A stretch of DNA of 64,000 nt, from contig JACDQD010000010.1 in NCBI GenBank assembly GCA_019843655.1, positions 6,803,637 to 6,867,636 of the forward strand, read 5' to 3'. The notes below the pieces were generated by a model that saw only the letters and a list, made by a program, of their open reading frames with translations, had not been told where the DNA came from and did no database searches. Position numbers and translations under genes: made by a program. Origin of the DNA: Lethocerus indicus (lineage: Eukaryota; Arthropoda; Insecta; Hemiptera; Belostomatidae). Of this stretch, positions 13,110-25,899 are shown piece by piece (the stretch's first letter is position 1; the number at the start of each line of letters is the position of its first letter).

Positions 13110-13212
13110 AGATTTCTTAGCAAAAGACCAAACCAGCGAGAGGAGGCAGAAACACACGAATCTACGGTATTCCGACCCCTCGCAGACCACAAAACAGGCA
13201 TTCTAAATTTTT
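13110..13212 (-). repeat. Arm of dispersed foldback repeat, copy 1
   Basis: Contains the complement of the family signature 'gatttcgtgtgtttctgtct' and 'gctggtttggtctttt', followed by the outer end 'tttgtggtctgcgagggg' in reverse. Only one arm is present. The same outer end lies at 56.2 kb and at 39.97 kb. Confidence 0.75.
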
Positions 13213-13620
13213 GCAAAAGACACCCTATCACACAACCCCCTTTCACACCCTTTTGCACAAACACTTTTTCATTTCTGAAAATACTACAAGACCCCCCCCC
13301 TTGAGGGCTTTTACGACTCGGGAGCTGCATTTCAATTAATTCCGATGTACACTGGGAAAACATCGCCTTTTCAAGAGTCGATAAAACGGATAAAACATTT
13401 TCACACGTTGTTCAGTTCAACTTCAGAACATACTTAAATTTGAGGACTTAAATAGGAAGATGGGGCGTATATTAGTGCAGATCTAGAGTAGTGGTCGTTG
13501 AAATCTACTTTGTACTTTATATTCCTTCAGTATACTATTTCGTAGGCAATATCGTAGGATTGCATTTCAACTTCAAATTCTTACGAATACTCCCAAAGAC
13601 TTTATAGTCAAGGCAAGAGC

Positions 13621-14131
13621 CTTACGTGGAATCCCCATACCCGACTCAAAAGAATCGACTTAAACCGAAAATTTGGACTTCTAAGACAATTACTAAAACG
13701 GACATAAAAATTGACCTAAAGTAACAATCCCACAATATACAAAGGCCATATTAAAACCTATATAGACATAGGTATAGAACTATGGGGTTAGACCAGGATA
13801 TCCAATATCGCTCGCATTCAGAGATTCCAATCGAAAGTCCTTAATGCTCCCCGGTATGTTTCCAATCGCACCATTCACAATGGCCTCAACATACCGACAG
13901 CCGACGAAGTCGCTAAGTCCCGGTTCCTTAAGTTCCTTACTCCTCATCCTAGTTTGCTCGTTCAGTCACTCTCCTCTATTACCCATCTCTTATCCCCGCC
14001 ACGACGGCTTAAACGCCACCTCGGACAGTAGTTAAATCGCGCCATCATCGGGTGGTTTCTTTATTGGGACAAAAATATACATGTATCAACTGTACTTATA
14101 ACTGTAAAGTTGATAAAAATGTTAAAAAAGA
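13621..14131 (+). mobile_element. LINE fragment (jockey-like RT C-terminus), degraded
   Basis: Closely related in nucleotide sequence to the 21.1 kb copy from 'gtggaatccccatacccgac' through 'cagagattccaatcgaaagt' to the A-rich 3' end near 14100-14131. Several frameshifts and stops break the RT reading frame. It retains a C-terminal stretch (SLSSLLLIL-like in one frame) lost from the 21 kb copy. It cannot be functional. Confidence 0.8.
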
Positions 14132-14658
14132 GTCGAAATTCTCTTTCGACACTTCTGTACACGGTGTCCTTCTTCTGGGTGACCCGGAAGTGATTTAATT
14201 GTTTCAGGTGGTGGGATCGTTTGGGGCGGAAGGAGGAAAGCAGGTGCAAGGTGAGCGTTCAGGAGGGGTTGTTCCAGATCGGAGCCCAGGCTTATCACAT
14301 ACTGCTCAGGGACTCGGTGAAGGGCGACCCCCGCACTGACCAGCACTCGCTTCTTGTACTCCTCAGACCTCCGCAGACCAACAGGCACACTCAGCATTCA
14401 GCTCCGGTAATCTATACCCCGTCTTATTGTTAACAGTAGCGAGCTACGCGATTTAAATTCATCGCCTTGTCAATATTCGCGGTTATAATTAGAAGTAGGT
14501 TATTCCCCGGCCTAAACACGGCCTGCGGACTTCATACACCGTGTTCAGAAATGAATCATCATGGCGAATGATCATGGTTCATTAGCCAATAGTTGGTCGA
14601 AAAATAAATGACAGCTTCGCTGATATGGCTGTAACCTTCTTTTGCACGCACATTGCCC

Positions 14659-14716
14659 GGCGCTCCTAATACTAACGCCGCAATACAGTCCTGCCGTGAG
14701 GGTTAGTATCGGCGCC
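14659..14716 (+). repeat. 58-bp hairpin repeat, copy 2
   Basis: Same palindrome as at 10550 (GGCGCTCCTAATACTAACGC ... GGTTAGTATCGGCGCC), inside a larger repeat of about 14500-14830 that includes 'ccaatagttgg' upstream and 'gtaatggttaccgtttcc' downstream. Confidence 0.8.
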
Positions 14717-15005
14717 TACCCCTCTTTTTTTATATTGTCTCTAGTAATGGTTACCGTTTCCAGATTTACCGGATTTAGCCCGGATGTCCCTTCAATAGTG
14801 GTACGTTCAATAAAATAAGTTCCCCAATCCAGTGTCAGTCTGATTCTCTCAAAAGTTCGACTGAATCCCGCGCAAATTTACTCCGTACAATTTACAGGAT
14901 GCAACTATGGGGAATGTGTCCAGTTTTATAATCGTTATCCTATGGTTGGAGGTCGAAAAATAAATTATTTTCGCCGAAACGGCTTTAGGTTTCGCACATT
15001 TGCCC

Positions 15006-15063
15006 GGCGCTCCCAATACTAACACCGCAATACAGTCCTGCCGTGCGGGTTAGTATCAGCGCC
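15006..15063 (+). repeat. 58-bp hairpin repeat, copy 3
   Basis: GGCGCTCCCAATACTAACAC ... GGTTAGTATCAGCGCC, preceded by 'tggaggtcgaaaaataaatt' and followed by 'gcaattgttaccgtgac' as in the other copies. It is 347 bp from copy 2 in the same orientation. Confidence 0.8.
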
Positions 15064-15109
15064 CTATCTTTTTTATTCTCTCCAGCAATTGTTACCGTGA
15101 CAGGGTTTA

Positions 15110-16270
15110 CGCTATCGGAAATAGAAACTGTCAACCATATCCTGCTGAACCGAAAAAACTTTGTACAACTTATTGTTGTCCTTCATATTCCCGCGAACTC
15201 TGCATTTAAAACAAGACGCAGCGCGAAGGTGACGCGACCACTCTTCAGCCATTCGCCTTCACTCTCCGCAGCCTGCACCAGGTTTGGATATTGATTCCAG
15301 AATGAATATTCACCGCGTAAATTATTGAGCGGGCGAAGTTTTCGCGCCACAGGAAATCGTACTATCGCCGGCCAACTTCCGGCGGGATCGCCCGATAAAG
15401 CCGACAACAGAAGGCGGAGCGAGGATGCCACTATACCTTAGAAACTATAAAAACGCATTTCTAGTATTATATTCAAGTATAACTCGAACATCCACCAGTA
15501 AACCATTTCGGAACGAGCTATTTAATACGGGCCAAACTACATCCGAGCCAGATCCCTCTTAACTTATTCATTGTCAATATCTAATTTGAATTGACTAATG
15601 GGATTTCATGCGGACCTTATTCAATTTTGATTCAATTCTGAAAGCATTGTAAACCGAACTGTCGAGCCGGCCGGTTCGGGGCCATTAATAATTTGAAATT
15701 CCAGCGTCCCATTGTGGTTCGGGCCCTTTGAAAGGGGCCACGCGTTTTCAATCTGCCGGAATACATTCGCAAAAATAGATTCCATCACCGATCGATACAG
15801 GCAATATGATTTTCGTTTTAATGCTGGCTTTCCCTTTCAATAACTGGATATCGTTTGGAAAATGCGGGAATTCTCCGCCCGTTTTGTGATCGACCAGTAA
15901 TTTTTTTCCAAAATATTAAATTATTAATTATTTTCTTGTAATTATTTTTTAGTCATAAGGAATAAGTCAACAGAGCTATTATGTCTCGATTAAACTTGCA
16001 GACATAACGCACCTCCCTACCGAAAATTGTTACTCTTTGTAATATGAAATCCGTCTAATTTATATGAAAATCACTGACATACTTTTGCTCTTATTATTTT
16101 TTGTATTAAAAAAGATAATGGAAGACTATAAAAATGTAATAAAGTAGCTTGAAACGGTATCCTGCTTGGAATATCCCTGGGCAACTCACGTACACCTCTG
16201 GAAAGATTTTGGTGAACGGTAATTTTATCTATCCCGAATTCATGAAATGTCTTTATATTCTATAATATGG
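15110..16270. other. Spacer, nothing recognised
   Basis: Partly GC-rich with long chance open frames on both strands (around 15183-15431). No family resemblance, splice-framed exon or repeat shared elsewhere in the window was found. Confidence 0.4.
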
Positions 16271-16339
16271 CAGTATTATGTTAGGTATAAGGCAGAAAAC
16301 GAGGGCGGGGACATTGTATACAATGCTTTAGGCAGACTG

Positions 16340-16910
16340 CAATGCCTAATTTTACTATGTGGCGTCGGGCTTTTAGACAATATTTTCTAAAGCAGGGAGC
16401 ATTAAGGATGGTACGAAGGACTTTTGACTGGAATGTTTGGATGCGAGCGATGTTGGATTTCTTGGCGGAACCCCATAGTTCTATTCCGTAAGTCCGTGTC
16501 GGTTTAAGTATCGTTGTTTTGTTACTTAAGATAAATTTTGATGTCCGTTTCAGTAATGGTCTTAAAAGTCCAAATTTTCGGCTTAAGTCGATTTCTTTGA
16601 GTCGGGTATGGGGATTCCACGTGTCGTTATTTCCTTGGTACAAAAATATTTTGTTCGTTCTACAATATCCCATATTCCATATTCCTATTTGTATTTATTG
16701 GAGTTCTCCAACATTGGAGCGATGTTGGATTTCTTGGCGGAACCCCATTCCGTAAGTCCATGTTGGTTTTAAAATGGATTTGTACATTGTCAGTTTGTTG
16801 TCTATTGAAAGTTTTGATGTCCTTTTCAAAAGAGGTCTCAGCTGTCCAAATTTGCGATTGAGATCTGTTCTTTTGAGTCGCGTATGGGGATGCCATTTTA
16901 TTAAAATTTA
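16340..16910 (-). mobile_element. Two adjoining LINE fragments (jockey-like RT C-terminus)
   Basis: On the minus strand 16380-16690 encodes the end of a non-LTR reverse transcriptase: WNPHTRLKEIDLSRKFGLLR, then TYGIELWGSA, NIARIQTFQSKVLRTILNAP. A second partial copy lies at 16715-16910; the segment 'gcgatgttggatttcttggc' occurs in both (16449 and 16718). The family is recognised by the jockey-clade pattern KP..TYGI.LWG followed by I.RIQ.FQSK.LR. Both are 5'-truncated and broken. Confidence 0.82.
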
Positions 16911-17600
16911 TTTAGTTTCATCGAGAGACGTCCGTGTATAATCTGGCCCCCATTTTGTATTCCCCCTTCCCCCCTCAGAACACAGGGGTCACGTGACGAG
17001 TCTCCCATTCGGCCGAGACGTGGTAAGCCTCCCTGATTGGTATTTGGCTGTGTGCCGCAGTCAGCCCCATCCTGCTAATGGCTAGCGTGACTCGGTGGAC
17101 CGATCCCGTGCCGACGCCGCATCAATAATATTTCCCGCTTGGAAAAGACAACGCGGGCCTCCCTAATACCCGCTCTCTCCCCTGTTTGCCCCCCAACTGC
17201 CGCTCTTTCGTCGAGAGTTTGTTTGCCCTCGGCGCTGGGAGTTAGTTATACAACAGTTGCGAATTTGGGTGAAACCGAATAATAAATTTTTCGATCTCCA
17301 ACCGGGGGGATAGTGTTCATTAATTCGTTTCTGAACATGGCAAATGAGCGATGACCAGAACTTGAATAAGGGCCCCTTGAACTTGCCTCTTAACTTCCGG
17401 TGGGCTCGCGTAATACTGTGTGAGGAACCTCGGTCTTTGGAACCTACATCTTTGGAAACCACCCGAACGCTTTCTGGGGCCCTCTCGGGTGTCTTAGGAT
17501 TATAACTTTGTCCCCGTATTATAAACAATGACAAGACATTTCCTAATATATTATAATATTATCAGAAATAATATTTCCACTGCCATTAATTTAAAGAATA
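16911..17600. other. Spacer with a partial copy of the hairpin-element flank
   Basis: No gene. At 17263-17340 'aataataaatttttcgatct' and 'tgttcattaattcgtttctg' match, inverted, the flank of the hairpin element, without the hairpin itself. The remainder is unremarkable. Confidence 0.45.
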
Positions 17601-17616
17601 ATTGAATTAAGAGCAC

Positions 17617-17674
17617 GGCGCCGATACTAACCTTCATAGCGGGCCCGTCTTGCGGTCTTAGTATCAGGAGCGCC
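17617..17674 (-). repeat. 58-bp hairpin repeat, copy 4, inverted
   Basis: GGCGCCGATACTAACCTTCA ... CTTAGTATCAGGAGCGCC, followed by the inverted flank 'aataatttattttcgatctc'. Orientation is opposite to copies 1-3. Confidence 0.78.
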
Positions 17675-17779
17675 GGGCTGTGGAGGCTTTCAGCCGAATC
17701 GGCAATAATTTATTTTCGATCTCCAACTTCAGGATAATGTTCAGTAATTCTTTACCGAACATTGTGTATTATGGCCCAT

Positions 17780-19345
17780 GAAATTTTGTAGTATACGGCA
17801 ATAATTTGACATGAATTATATTTCCCATTTGGAAAAGACAGACGTGCCGTAGGTTTGCTCTGTTCCCGGAACTCTTTTGCCCTCGTGCCGGATTCTCTTA
17901 TAGTTAACGGTATTTACTATAGTTAACGATAGGGAATTCAGTAGGGACATGACACGCTATCAAACAGAACGATAGTGTACAACACAGCTGGCATATTGGT
18001 ATGACAAGTTACAAGATGTTTCGTGGGAAACGGACATTAGCTGAAGTCTGGATTTCCTTGAATGCCTACAGCGTAAATTGTGATATTTCTGGGGTATAAA
18101 ATATGCAGACGTTATCAGAGAAAATAGCGATCCTTATATCTCGTATAATAGCTGAGCCGTGTTACGGCTTACACGTGTAATAAATCTAATTAGTATATTA
18201 CCATACTATTTATACAATGCAGCATGTATTGCGTTGAACATTATAAATTCTTATTTCCTTAGTTTTATCAGTTAGTATCATGCCTACATATTTCTCTGTT
18301 GCGGAATTCCCGCGGCAGTTATTCTCGAATTTAATATTTGAAACCCGAAAATAAACATTTCCTTTTTTTAAAGTCAAAATGAATATTTTAACATCTGATT
18401 ATTCAGTCGTACTGCCACCGTTCCAATTACTTCCTCCACACAGTCATGTGCGTGCTAATCTCGATGTCTATTATTCGCCGTTACACATTTTTTCTCAAAG
18501 CTATAATCATTGGACACGTTTCGAAAATGTTTTTATTCTCTACCGACGCGCATTTTCTCGCGGAAAATATGATGCTCGAGCACGGAAAATATGACGCTCA
18601 AGCACGGAAAATATGATGTTCGTAATACTTTGGTTATGCCAAATAGAAATGATAAACTGAAAAATTTATAAGATAGATAAGTTCAGAAGATAATAAAAAT
18701 CTTAATTATGAATTTTAATTATATATGGGTATAGGAATTCCACGTGATGCCATACGAATAGATTAAATATACCATGAGTACAAAAACAAAAATTCTGACC
18801 ATAGAATTTGGCATTTAGAATAAGTATAAAATAGTATTGTTTTGCGAATCCAAATATGTTCCCGGAAGCGTAACTACCAGATCGAAAAAATACGGAATTA
18901 CGGGGAATGGGGACCGAAATATTGATTTATCATTTTATTTTTAAATTGATACAGATTCAATATTGTTTTACCCACCGTTTAATTTGCAATTTTTATTTTC
19001 TATTTCTTCCGAGCGACAACGCGGTATGTGTGTCTCGCGTGCCGGATGATTACACTGTTGAACGCTCGTGTTTATTATTGCCGATGGTTTAACACCGCCC
19101 TTTTCCCTTATCCGGCTTTTCACCAAGGGCGATTTCTCTCCCGCCCCCTGCAGAAAAACTTCGCACTTCGCAAAGTGTGTACTTTGCGTCGGGTCGAACA
19201 AACAGCCGTTAATCAAAACTGAATTTTCCGAGTTTTGCGATGGAACAGATACCGTCTCGATCATGCCATTTATCCGGTTAATTGGACTCCTGAATGGAAG
19301 GTTGCAATTTTTCTAGGAAGCCGATCAATATAAATTATCTTTGAT
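17780..19345. other. Spacer, nothing recognised
   Basis: Mixed composition. A short local duplication of 'gcacggaaaatatgatg' occurs near 18568-18620. A palindromic 'cttcgcacttcgcaaagtgtgt' lies near 19155. No gene, RNA gene or shared repeat supported. Confidence 0.4.
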
Positions 19346-19353
19346 GGTTTTAC

Positions 19354-19681
19354 ACGTGGAATCCCCATATCCGACTCAAAAGAATCGACTTAAACAGAAA
19401 ATTTGGACCCTTAAGGCCATTACTAAAACGGACATCAAAATTGACCTTAAGTAACAAACTGATGTTTCTAACCACACAATCCACCATGACTTCAACATAT
19501 CGACAGTCGACGAAGTCGCAAAATCCCGGTTCCTGAAGTTCCACTCCCGCCTTTCTCCTCATCCCAATCCACTCGATCTTCTTAGCACTTAGACCATAAC
19601 TGTTCTTGTGTCAAAAGTGCCATCTTACTTATAACATTCAATGTTGATTGTACAAAATAAAAAAGGTTTAAAAAAATTGAT
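19354..19681 (+). mobile_element. LINE fragment with internal deletion
   Basis: Begins like the other copies (GTGGAATCCCCATATCCGAC), loses the central RT part, resumes with 'cacacaatccaccatgactt' and 'agtcgacgaagtcgcaaaat', keeps the protein C-terminus RFLKFHSRLSPHPNPLDLL followed by a stop, and ends in the shared 3' signature 'acattcaatgttgattgtac' plus A-rich tail at 19627-19681. Confidence 0.82.
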
Positions 19682-20095
19682 TGTTTTAAAAACAATTATT
19701 GTTTATTGGTCTGCAGTTGTTAAATATGAATTGGAAAATCGTGTCCGCACAAAGAAGGGGCTATACACCAATGGCTTGGCGGCCGGTAAGATTTCCCGTT
19801 AACTTACGATCGATATTACACTCCGCCGACGACCTATATAGTCTGACATTTTAGCAAAAGAGTATTCCTCACGTTTGGCCAAGTGCGTTCCGCCCGCAGA
19901 AACGTCCTAAATAAAGTCCGGATCGAATAAAAATTTTAATTTGAAACATTGACGTGGACGGTCCTTTAAGAACCGTATAGTCGTTTTTTGCCATTTACCA
20001 TTGTTGCGGTGGCGATAATTCAATTTTCAGGGATTAAATATGATTCTATGCGCCCGCAGGAATATGTGGATAGCGGACAATTGTACTGAGAGTTG

Positions 20096-20153
20096 GGCGC
20101 CGATACTAACCCTCACGGCATGACCGTATTGCGGTATTAGTATCAGAAGCGCC
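20096..20153 (-). repeat. 58-bp hairpin repeat, copy 5, inverted
   Basis: GGCGCCGATACTAACCCTCA ... ATTAGTATCAGAAGCGCC, with inverted flank 'ataatgttcagtaattcatt' downstream at 20220. Same orientation as copy 4. Confidence 0.78.
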
Positions 20154-20549
20154 CTGTATATGTTCGGGCTTTGTTCCAAATCAGTTGTCCGATAGTTCAT
20201 TGTTTCCACTCCGGCTATTCGATAATGTTCAGTAATTCATTTCTGAAACTTGTGTATTATAGACCATGACGAAATATTTTATAATATACTGTAATGTTTT
20301 ATCATCATTCCGACGGTTTTCATGTTCCAATCACATATTTGGTATTTGAATCTAGACAGTTCTTCCTATTATTATTAAATTAATTACTAAATAACCGTTA
20401 GTAAATGTTAATTCAAGACGTGTAAGTTATTCATTACAGATATTAATTACAGAACATTACCCTATAGCTGGAGATCAAACGAAGAACAATCCTTTCAGAG
20501 CTCAACAACTGATTAGAGCTCAAAGCTTTCACCGCCCGCATGTATAAAG

Positions 20550-20606
20550 GGCGCTCCTAATACTAACCCGCAATACGGCCCAGTCTTGAAGTTCGGTATC
20601 AGCGCC
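20550..20606 (+). repeat. 58-bp hairpin repeat, copy 6
   Basis: GGCGCTCCTAATACTAACCC ... GTTCGGTATCAGCGCC; the right arm is worn. It lies about 400 bp from copy 5 and in the opposite orientation. Confidence 0.75.
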
Positions 20607-21039
20607 CTAATCTCAATTTAATTATTCTCTGTCTACATTTTCCAGCCTCTAGTTATTCTTGTCTAGCCTTCCAGTTCCTGCTATCTTCAGCCGCCATTCG
20701 GTGGTATGAAACACAAGTCAAGTGTCAAAAAACCCCCTGCCAAGTGTCAGGCATGACAAACATTTTCCGTGGAACACTTGAGACGGCAAAGCCTTTTAAG
20801 CGCGTACCGCAGTAAAAATTCAGTGAATATTCGGTATGCGTTGCCTTATGTTGTCTTCCCACTTCTCTATCGTTCAAGATCTGATAATCAATGTACTCGT
20901 CTTGAAAGAAAAACGATTTTTCCGCGTTGCCGTGTGTCATAAATGCGTAGAAAATCACTCAAAAAAAATAACAACAAACAAGGGGGTATAAAGATATCGG
21001 TTAGGTTAAAAAACATCCTTCACTCGGCAACGAAACGGG

Positions 21040-21560
21040 GAACATGGAGAACTGCGATAAATACATATAGGAATATGGAATATGGGATGTTGTAGAACGA
21101 ACAAAATATTTTTTTACCAAGGAAATAACGACACGTGGAATTCCCATACCCGACTCAAAAGAATCGACTTAAGCCGAAAATTTGGACTTTTAAGACCATT
21201 ACTGAAACGGACATCAAAATTGACCTTTAGTAACAAACTGACAATATACAAAGCGATACTTAAACCGACATGGACATACGGTATAGAGCTATGGGGTTCC
21301 ACCGAGACATCCAACATCGCTCGCATCCAGAGATTCCAGTCGAAAGTCCTTCGTACCATCCTTAATGCTCCCTGGTATGTTTCTAAGCACACAATCCACC
21401 ATGACCTCAACATACCGACAGTCGACGAAGTCGCAAAATCCCAAGTGCCATCTTTGGGTGGTTTCTTTTATCACGACATACATGTGAAAAAAAAATACAT
21501 ACATCATTTCTACTTATAACATTCAATGTTGATTGTACAAAACAAAAAAAAGGTTAAAAG
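21040..21560 (+). mobile_element. Best-preserved LINE fragment, RT C-terminal region
   Basis: Open for 145 codons from 21082. Residues include WNSHTRLKRIDLSRKFGLLR, KLTIYKAILKPTWTYGIELW, NIARIQRFQSKVLRTILNAP and WYVSKHTIHHDLNIPTVDEV. This is the thumb and C-terminal part of a jockey-clade non-LTR reverse transcriptase. The catalytic palm (with the DD box) is absent because the copy is 5'-truncated. It is followed by the family 3' end at 21519-21560 and an A-rich tail. It has a small deletion near the C-terminus compared with the 19.4 kb copy. Confidence 0.9.
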
Positions 21561-23060
21561 AAAAGGAAATAACGATGCTATGAACGCACTAGGCTCGAAG
21601 ACGCAATATTGAGGTCCCGAAACGGGGCCACATTCTTATCCTTCCCCACGCCAATATGCCTTAACAAAAACGGGAGCGCGGAACACCTGCGACCGAATCC
21701 CAACCGGTTGAAAAAAATATATTGAACACGAACAAATATTCTGGAGCCAAATAACAATAAACAGAGTCGAAGCAAAATTATTAAAGAAGACGAAAGTGTT
21801 AGTTTATCGTCAACACGATTATTTTCGTAACGGATTTCCGTTGCGTTTCTCGTGTCATATCGTAAAGATATTTCTTATTGCATGCGGAATTAAAAACAAA
21901 AACAACTCGACACAACGCAAGTAACTCACTCCATTACTGGCGAGAAGTCGAAACCGATCTGTGTTACAAGACCGAGTAAACTCGTGAAGACCGGGTCCGA
22001 AGATTAACTGACGAGGGGGGCTGTCATATTGCGCTAGGCCAATTTAGAATTAGGACTCATAAACCGTATTTTTGAATTTTTAAATAAATTATTTTCAAGT
22101 ATATAAAAAAAATCGAAAATTGAATTTACAGGTAGGCACTGGAACGGCGGAAGCAGTCCTGTTCTAGAAATCAAAATCATTGCGCAAATTGTCAACAGTT
22201 GTCTAGGATTTCAATGTAAATATTTTTAAGATATTACTACTATTTTCCCCATATCAGCTACCTGCGTTACAACAAGATTTTGCACACAATTGCGGAGTCA
22301 TTCCCTCTACATCTCAACTTACTATCTAATCGGGCTACAATTAGACGTCGTCCGCTGTCGGCTGATATACAACGTCCTGTCGGTCCGCCGGCACGTTGTT
22401 GAAAATAAACAATGGAACCGATTAAAACAACTCAATCTGTCGGCAGGTTGACTGCTAATATAGTGTTTTTATTAGTTTTTTCATTTCGGAAATGATGAAC
22501 TCGAAACGTCGACCGCCGCGGACAGGTATTCGCCCTCGATCAGCCGCCAGAAACGTTTTCATTGAGTACACACCGTCATCTATTTCCGTATCACGTTTGA
22601 TGTCGAGATAGCGTTATGTCCGGAAGGAGAAATTCCTCTCGTGTTTTATTCGAAGGTCGCAAACGCCCCTGTGCGACCGATGAAATATGGGATAACTTTA
22701 TTCCATCAATTTTCGGGTATTAGAAAAATATTAATATTTCCGGTGGGGGAGGGGGGGAATATCACTGATGAGGAGTTCTCACGAGTGGAGGTGTTCTAAA
22801 CTAAATGATATCAGAATAAAGTGCCAAAATAAAATTGTTGGAGCCACTAATTTACTAATTTAAACTAGCAGTATGTGAACTATAATACTGTCTTACAGAG
22901 TTATGTAGTAAAGTATTCAGGGGAATGCTACAAAACTTTCAGATTCTAGACTATTTAAACTTTGAACTATAATATTTAAAATTATTCATATTATGATCCA
23001 CCCTGCTGATCATTTAAGAAGAAATTATTGTTTTTTTATATATAAGGTCTAGAGGGTCTA
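21561..23060. other. Spacer, nothing recognised
   Basis: No supported gene. Moderately GC-rich with many CpGs to about 22700, then AT-rich. A G-run occurs at 22742-22758. Confidence 0.4.
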
Positions 23061-25510
23061 GTAGGGTTGTAAAGCTAGGGGTGAATTGGGGTTCGGGGGT
23101 GTCTGTCTATCGAACGGCGCTTCTCCTTCGTTGGCCGCTAATTCAACCTTCGTTGACAAACGCGATCGATTCATACAAACAAACCACATGCTGTGGCCTC
23201 CTCCCCGTCATTCTCTCTCTCTCCCACCCTCCCTCCCTCCCTCCCTCTCTCTCTCCTCCGGCAACGTGTCCGATTAATCACCAAATCGGACCCGACCGCT
23301 CGATGAAACCCACGGGCGGGCCACGTAATCCGGCGGTACGGGCCCTCTCATCGGCGGACATTACGCAATTCCGAACCCCGAAACCGATAGACCGGTATCA
23401 TTTTGACTGGGTTTCAATATCTGCCCGAGAGACTCAGTTGTCAGACAACTGAAAGTCACAACAAATTGGATAAAATTACAAAGAAAACATTGCAGTTAGG
23501 CGAATTGTCAGCGGTAACGGTTGAACATTATAGCCAGTTATATCTTCTTACAACATATTCCGGAAATATCCGTGATTCAGATAGTGCACGCACAATAGTA
23601 GTGATGGATGTTTGGACTTTCGCTGCGCATTTAGATTTAATTATATTAACCTAGGTCTAGATCAAGCTGCGGTCAGCTCGTTAATGCTTAGAAGAAAAAT
23701 GCTTCTTAAAAGGTATTTTTGATCTAGATTAAATTTTATCCATAACTCAGCAGAAAATCATATAGATATTTAATCATAGAAATGCACTACTGCATTCATT
23801 ACATATAAGAGTTTTTTAATTTATACCGAAGAAGCCATTTTACTCTCAGGGTTGATTTAGGATGATTTAGTCTGGTGTGCCTGTTCGGAGTCGGTTTAAT
23901 TTAATTTATTTTTTAGTTTGTGATTTTTGACAATGATTCTCTCTTTTTACTGTGTGTGGTTTATTGCTCACTCCAGTCCTCTAATTTTTTTGGGTATTAT
24001 AAGATTTGCTCGTCTTCTTGCCTCTACCACTTTAGTGTGTTACTTACTGGTATATTATTTCTTTTTAGTTTGCCTATAATAAAACAAAAAATACTGCACT
24101 GTTGGTGCGGTCCCCATTTTCGGTCTTGTTTTCTTTTTCTGCCCATGAACAAAATATAGTGGCTGATAATTTGAGAAAGTAGTTGCGGTCGAACTTTTAC
24201 CGACTTCGATGCATTCTTTATTCATAAATTCTCAATAAAAATATCTATCTATTTAAAGATTCCCCCGAGGCTTCCCAATATATTTCCCAGAGCCTGATAA
24301 ATTACCGCCCCTGCAGCGACTTAATTGCTACCTTCCTGCTGAAAAGGCCGGCTGGAGGTATTTCACGAATCCTGGCACTTAAATAGACCATCGCCGGCAG
24401 TCCGAAGCCGCACAGCCGCAGAACATTGTTCACCTGCAGTCTTTACCGCAACCAAGCTTTTCCGGACACTATTTCCTGTTGAAAACCTTGTATTCCGCAG
24501 GTGTTTCTTCTCAATTCTTTATTTTTACAACATGCATGAAACGTTAGTCGGGCCTTACGTAACTGCAATGATTATCAGAATGATTGTTGCTGTACCTGCA
24601 ATTGCAATATATAATGCAATATTAGTGAAGATTCATCTTTCTTTTTTTTTTAATTTAGTAGGCTATGTTTAGGTTAGTGGTTAACAGAAGATTACTACAT
24701 ATAAAACACATTATTTCTTACACCAACGCGATTGATGCATTACGCATCACTACAGCATGTGAAAACAGTTCTATTTTCGAGGAAAATAACCCGAAAAAAC
24801 AGTGGAATTAATTCCATATTCATCGATTTTTTCACTCCATCAGCATACAACCAATACTGTCTTGCCATCGCAGCCAATAGTTCAGGAGAATTGGGTCATT
24901 CATATTCCTTACAATTGCGCACAGTCCGTTGTGAATATTTTAAATCGAACACTGGCATTTACGCTGTGTGAATTCTGCGAATCGTATTATTTTTTTTTAA
25001 CGTGGTTAATTATGGACAAAGGTAGAAACTGTGGGACAAATAAAGGCCAAACGTATCTTCCTATTAAAATTCGGTGTGACATGTTGTATCACAAAGGATA
25101 TGGGTAGTTTGTCAGTAATTAATTAAGCTTTAATTCGAAAGTACCGAATATATTTTACCTTTTACTTCAATATAAAATTAACCAAGCAAAAATTACTTTC
25201 TCGCTTGGCCTTAGACAGATTTAAGGTTGTAGCCAGTCTGATTTCACAATTTTCGCAACATTCAGAGTTCAGAAATTTATATTTATTCATTCGTATATTC
25301 TTCTGGTATTTATTACAAGTTATATGAGGGCGGGTAGAAACGTGTACGTTTATTATTAACTGAACGCTACTGACGATGGCGAGAAACCGTAAGTGGTCAC
25401 GCGGACGGCTGAAGGAGCTGGACGAAATAAAATATTCGTTAATTAGTTCTTTTATCCGTAATTCATTACAGAATTGTTGCTTTTACGTTTTTACGTTGTA
25501 TTACATCGTT
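23061..25510. other. Spacer, nothing recognised
   Basis: A CT/CCCT-rich low-complexity patch lies at 23212-23256. Open frames of 80-120 codons here show no domain and overlap on several frames. No RNA gene seen. Confidence 0.4.
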
Positions 25511-25516
25511 ATTCCG

Positions 25517-25519
<3 letters not shown>

Positions 25520-25565
<46 letters not shown>
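25520..25565. repeat. (AT)n microsatellite
   Basis: Uninterrupted alternating A and T, about 23 units. The flanks are AT-rich, unique sequence. Confidence 0.95.
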
Positions 25566-25568
<3 letters not shown>

Positions 25569-25899
25569 TAAGTTTTAATGTGGTTAATTTATATTTTATT
25601 TGATCTCCTGTTGGATAAATTTATTTATTCAGAATTATCAGTTTGATCTCTCCCGACATCCCAAACGTTCCTTACAGACGCCTGAGAAGGAAGTGGCCAC
25701 GCGGCCTAAATGATTAAATAAAAAATAATAATAAATAAATAAATTAAATTAAATTAAAAAAAAATAAAAAATAATAATAAAAAAGGGGAACTAGTGGGTT
25801 TCTCCTCTAATTGTTGACTATTGTAGTTAGTGATTTCATAAATGTTGCTTGTTGTATAATTTTACAGTTGTAACAATAAAAGAGACAAAAAAAGTTTGA

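Noticed and set aside
25374..25700. Shared 'aagtgg(t/c)cacgcgg' at 25400 and 25688 as a duplicated exon
   Set aside because: The match is only about 14 bases, the surrounding codons differ and neither stretch has convincing exon borders.
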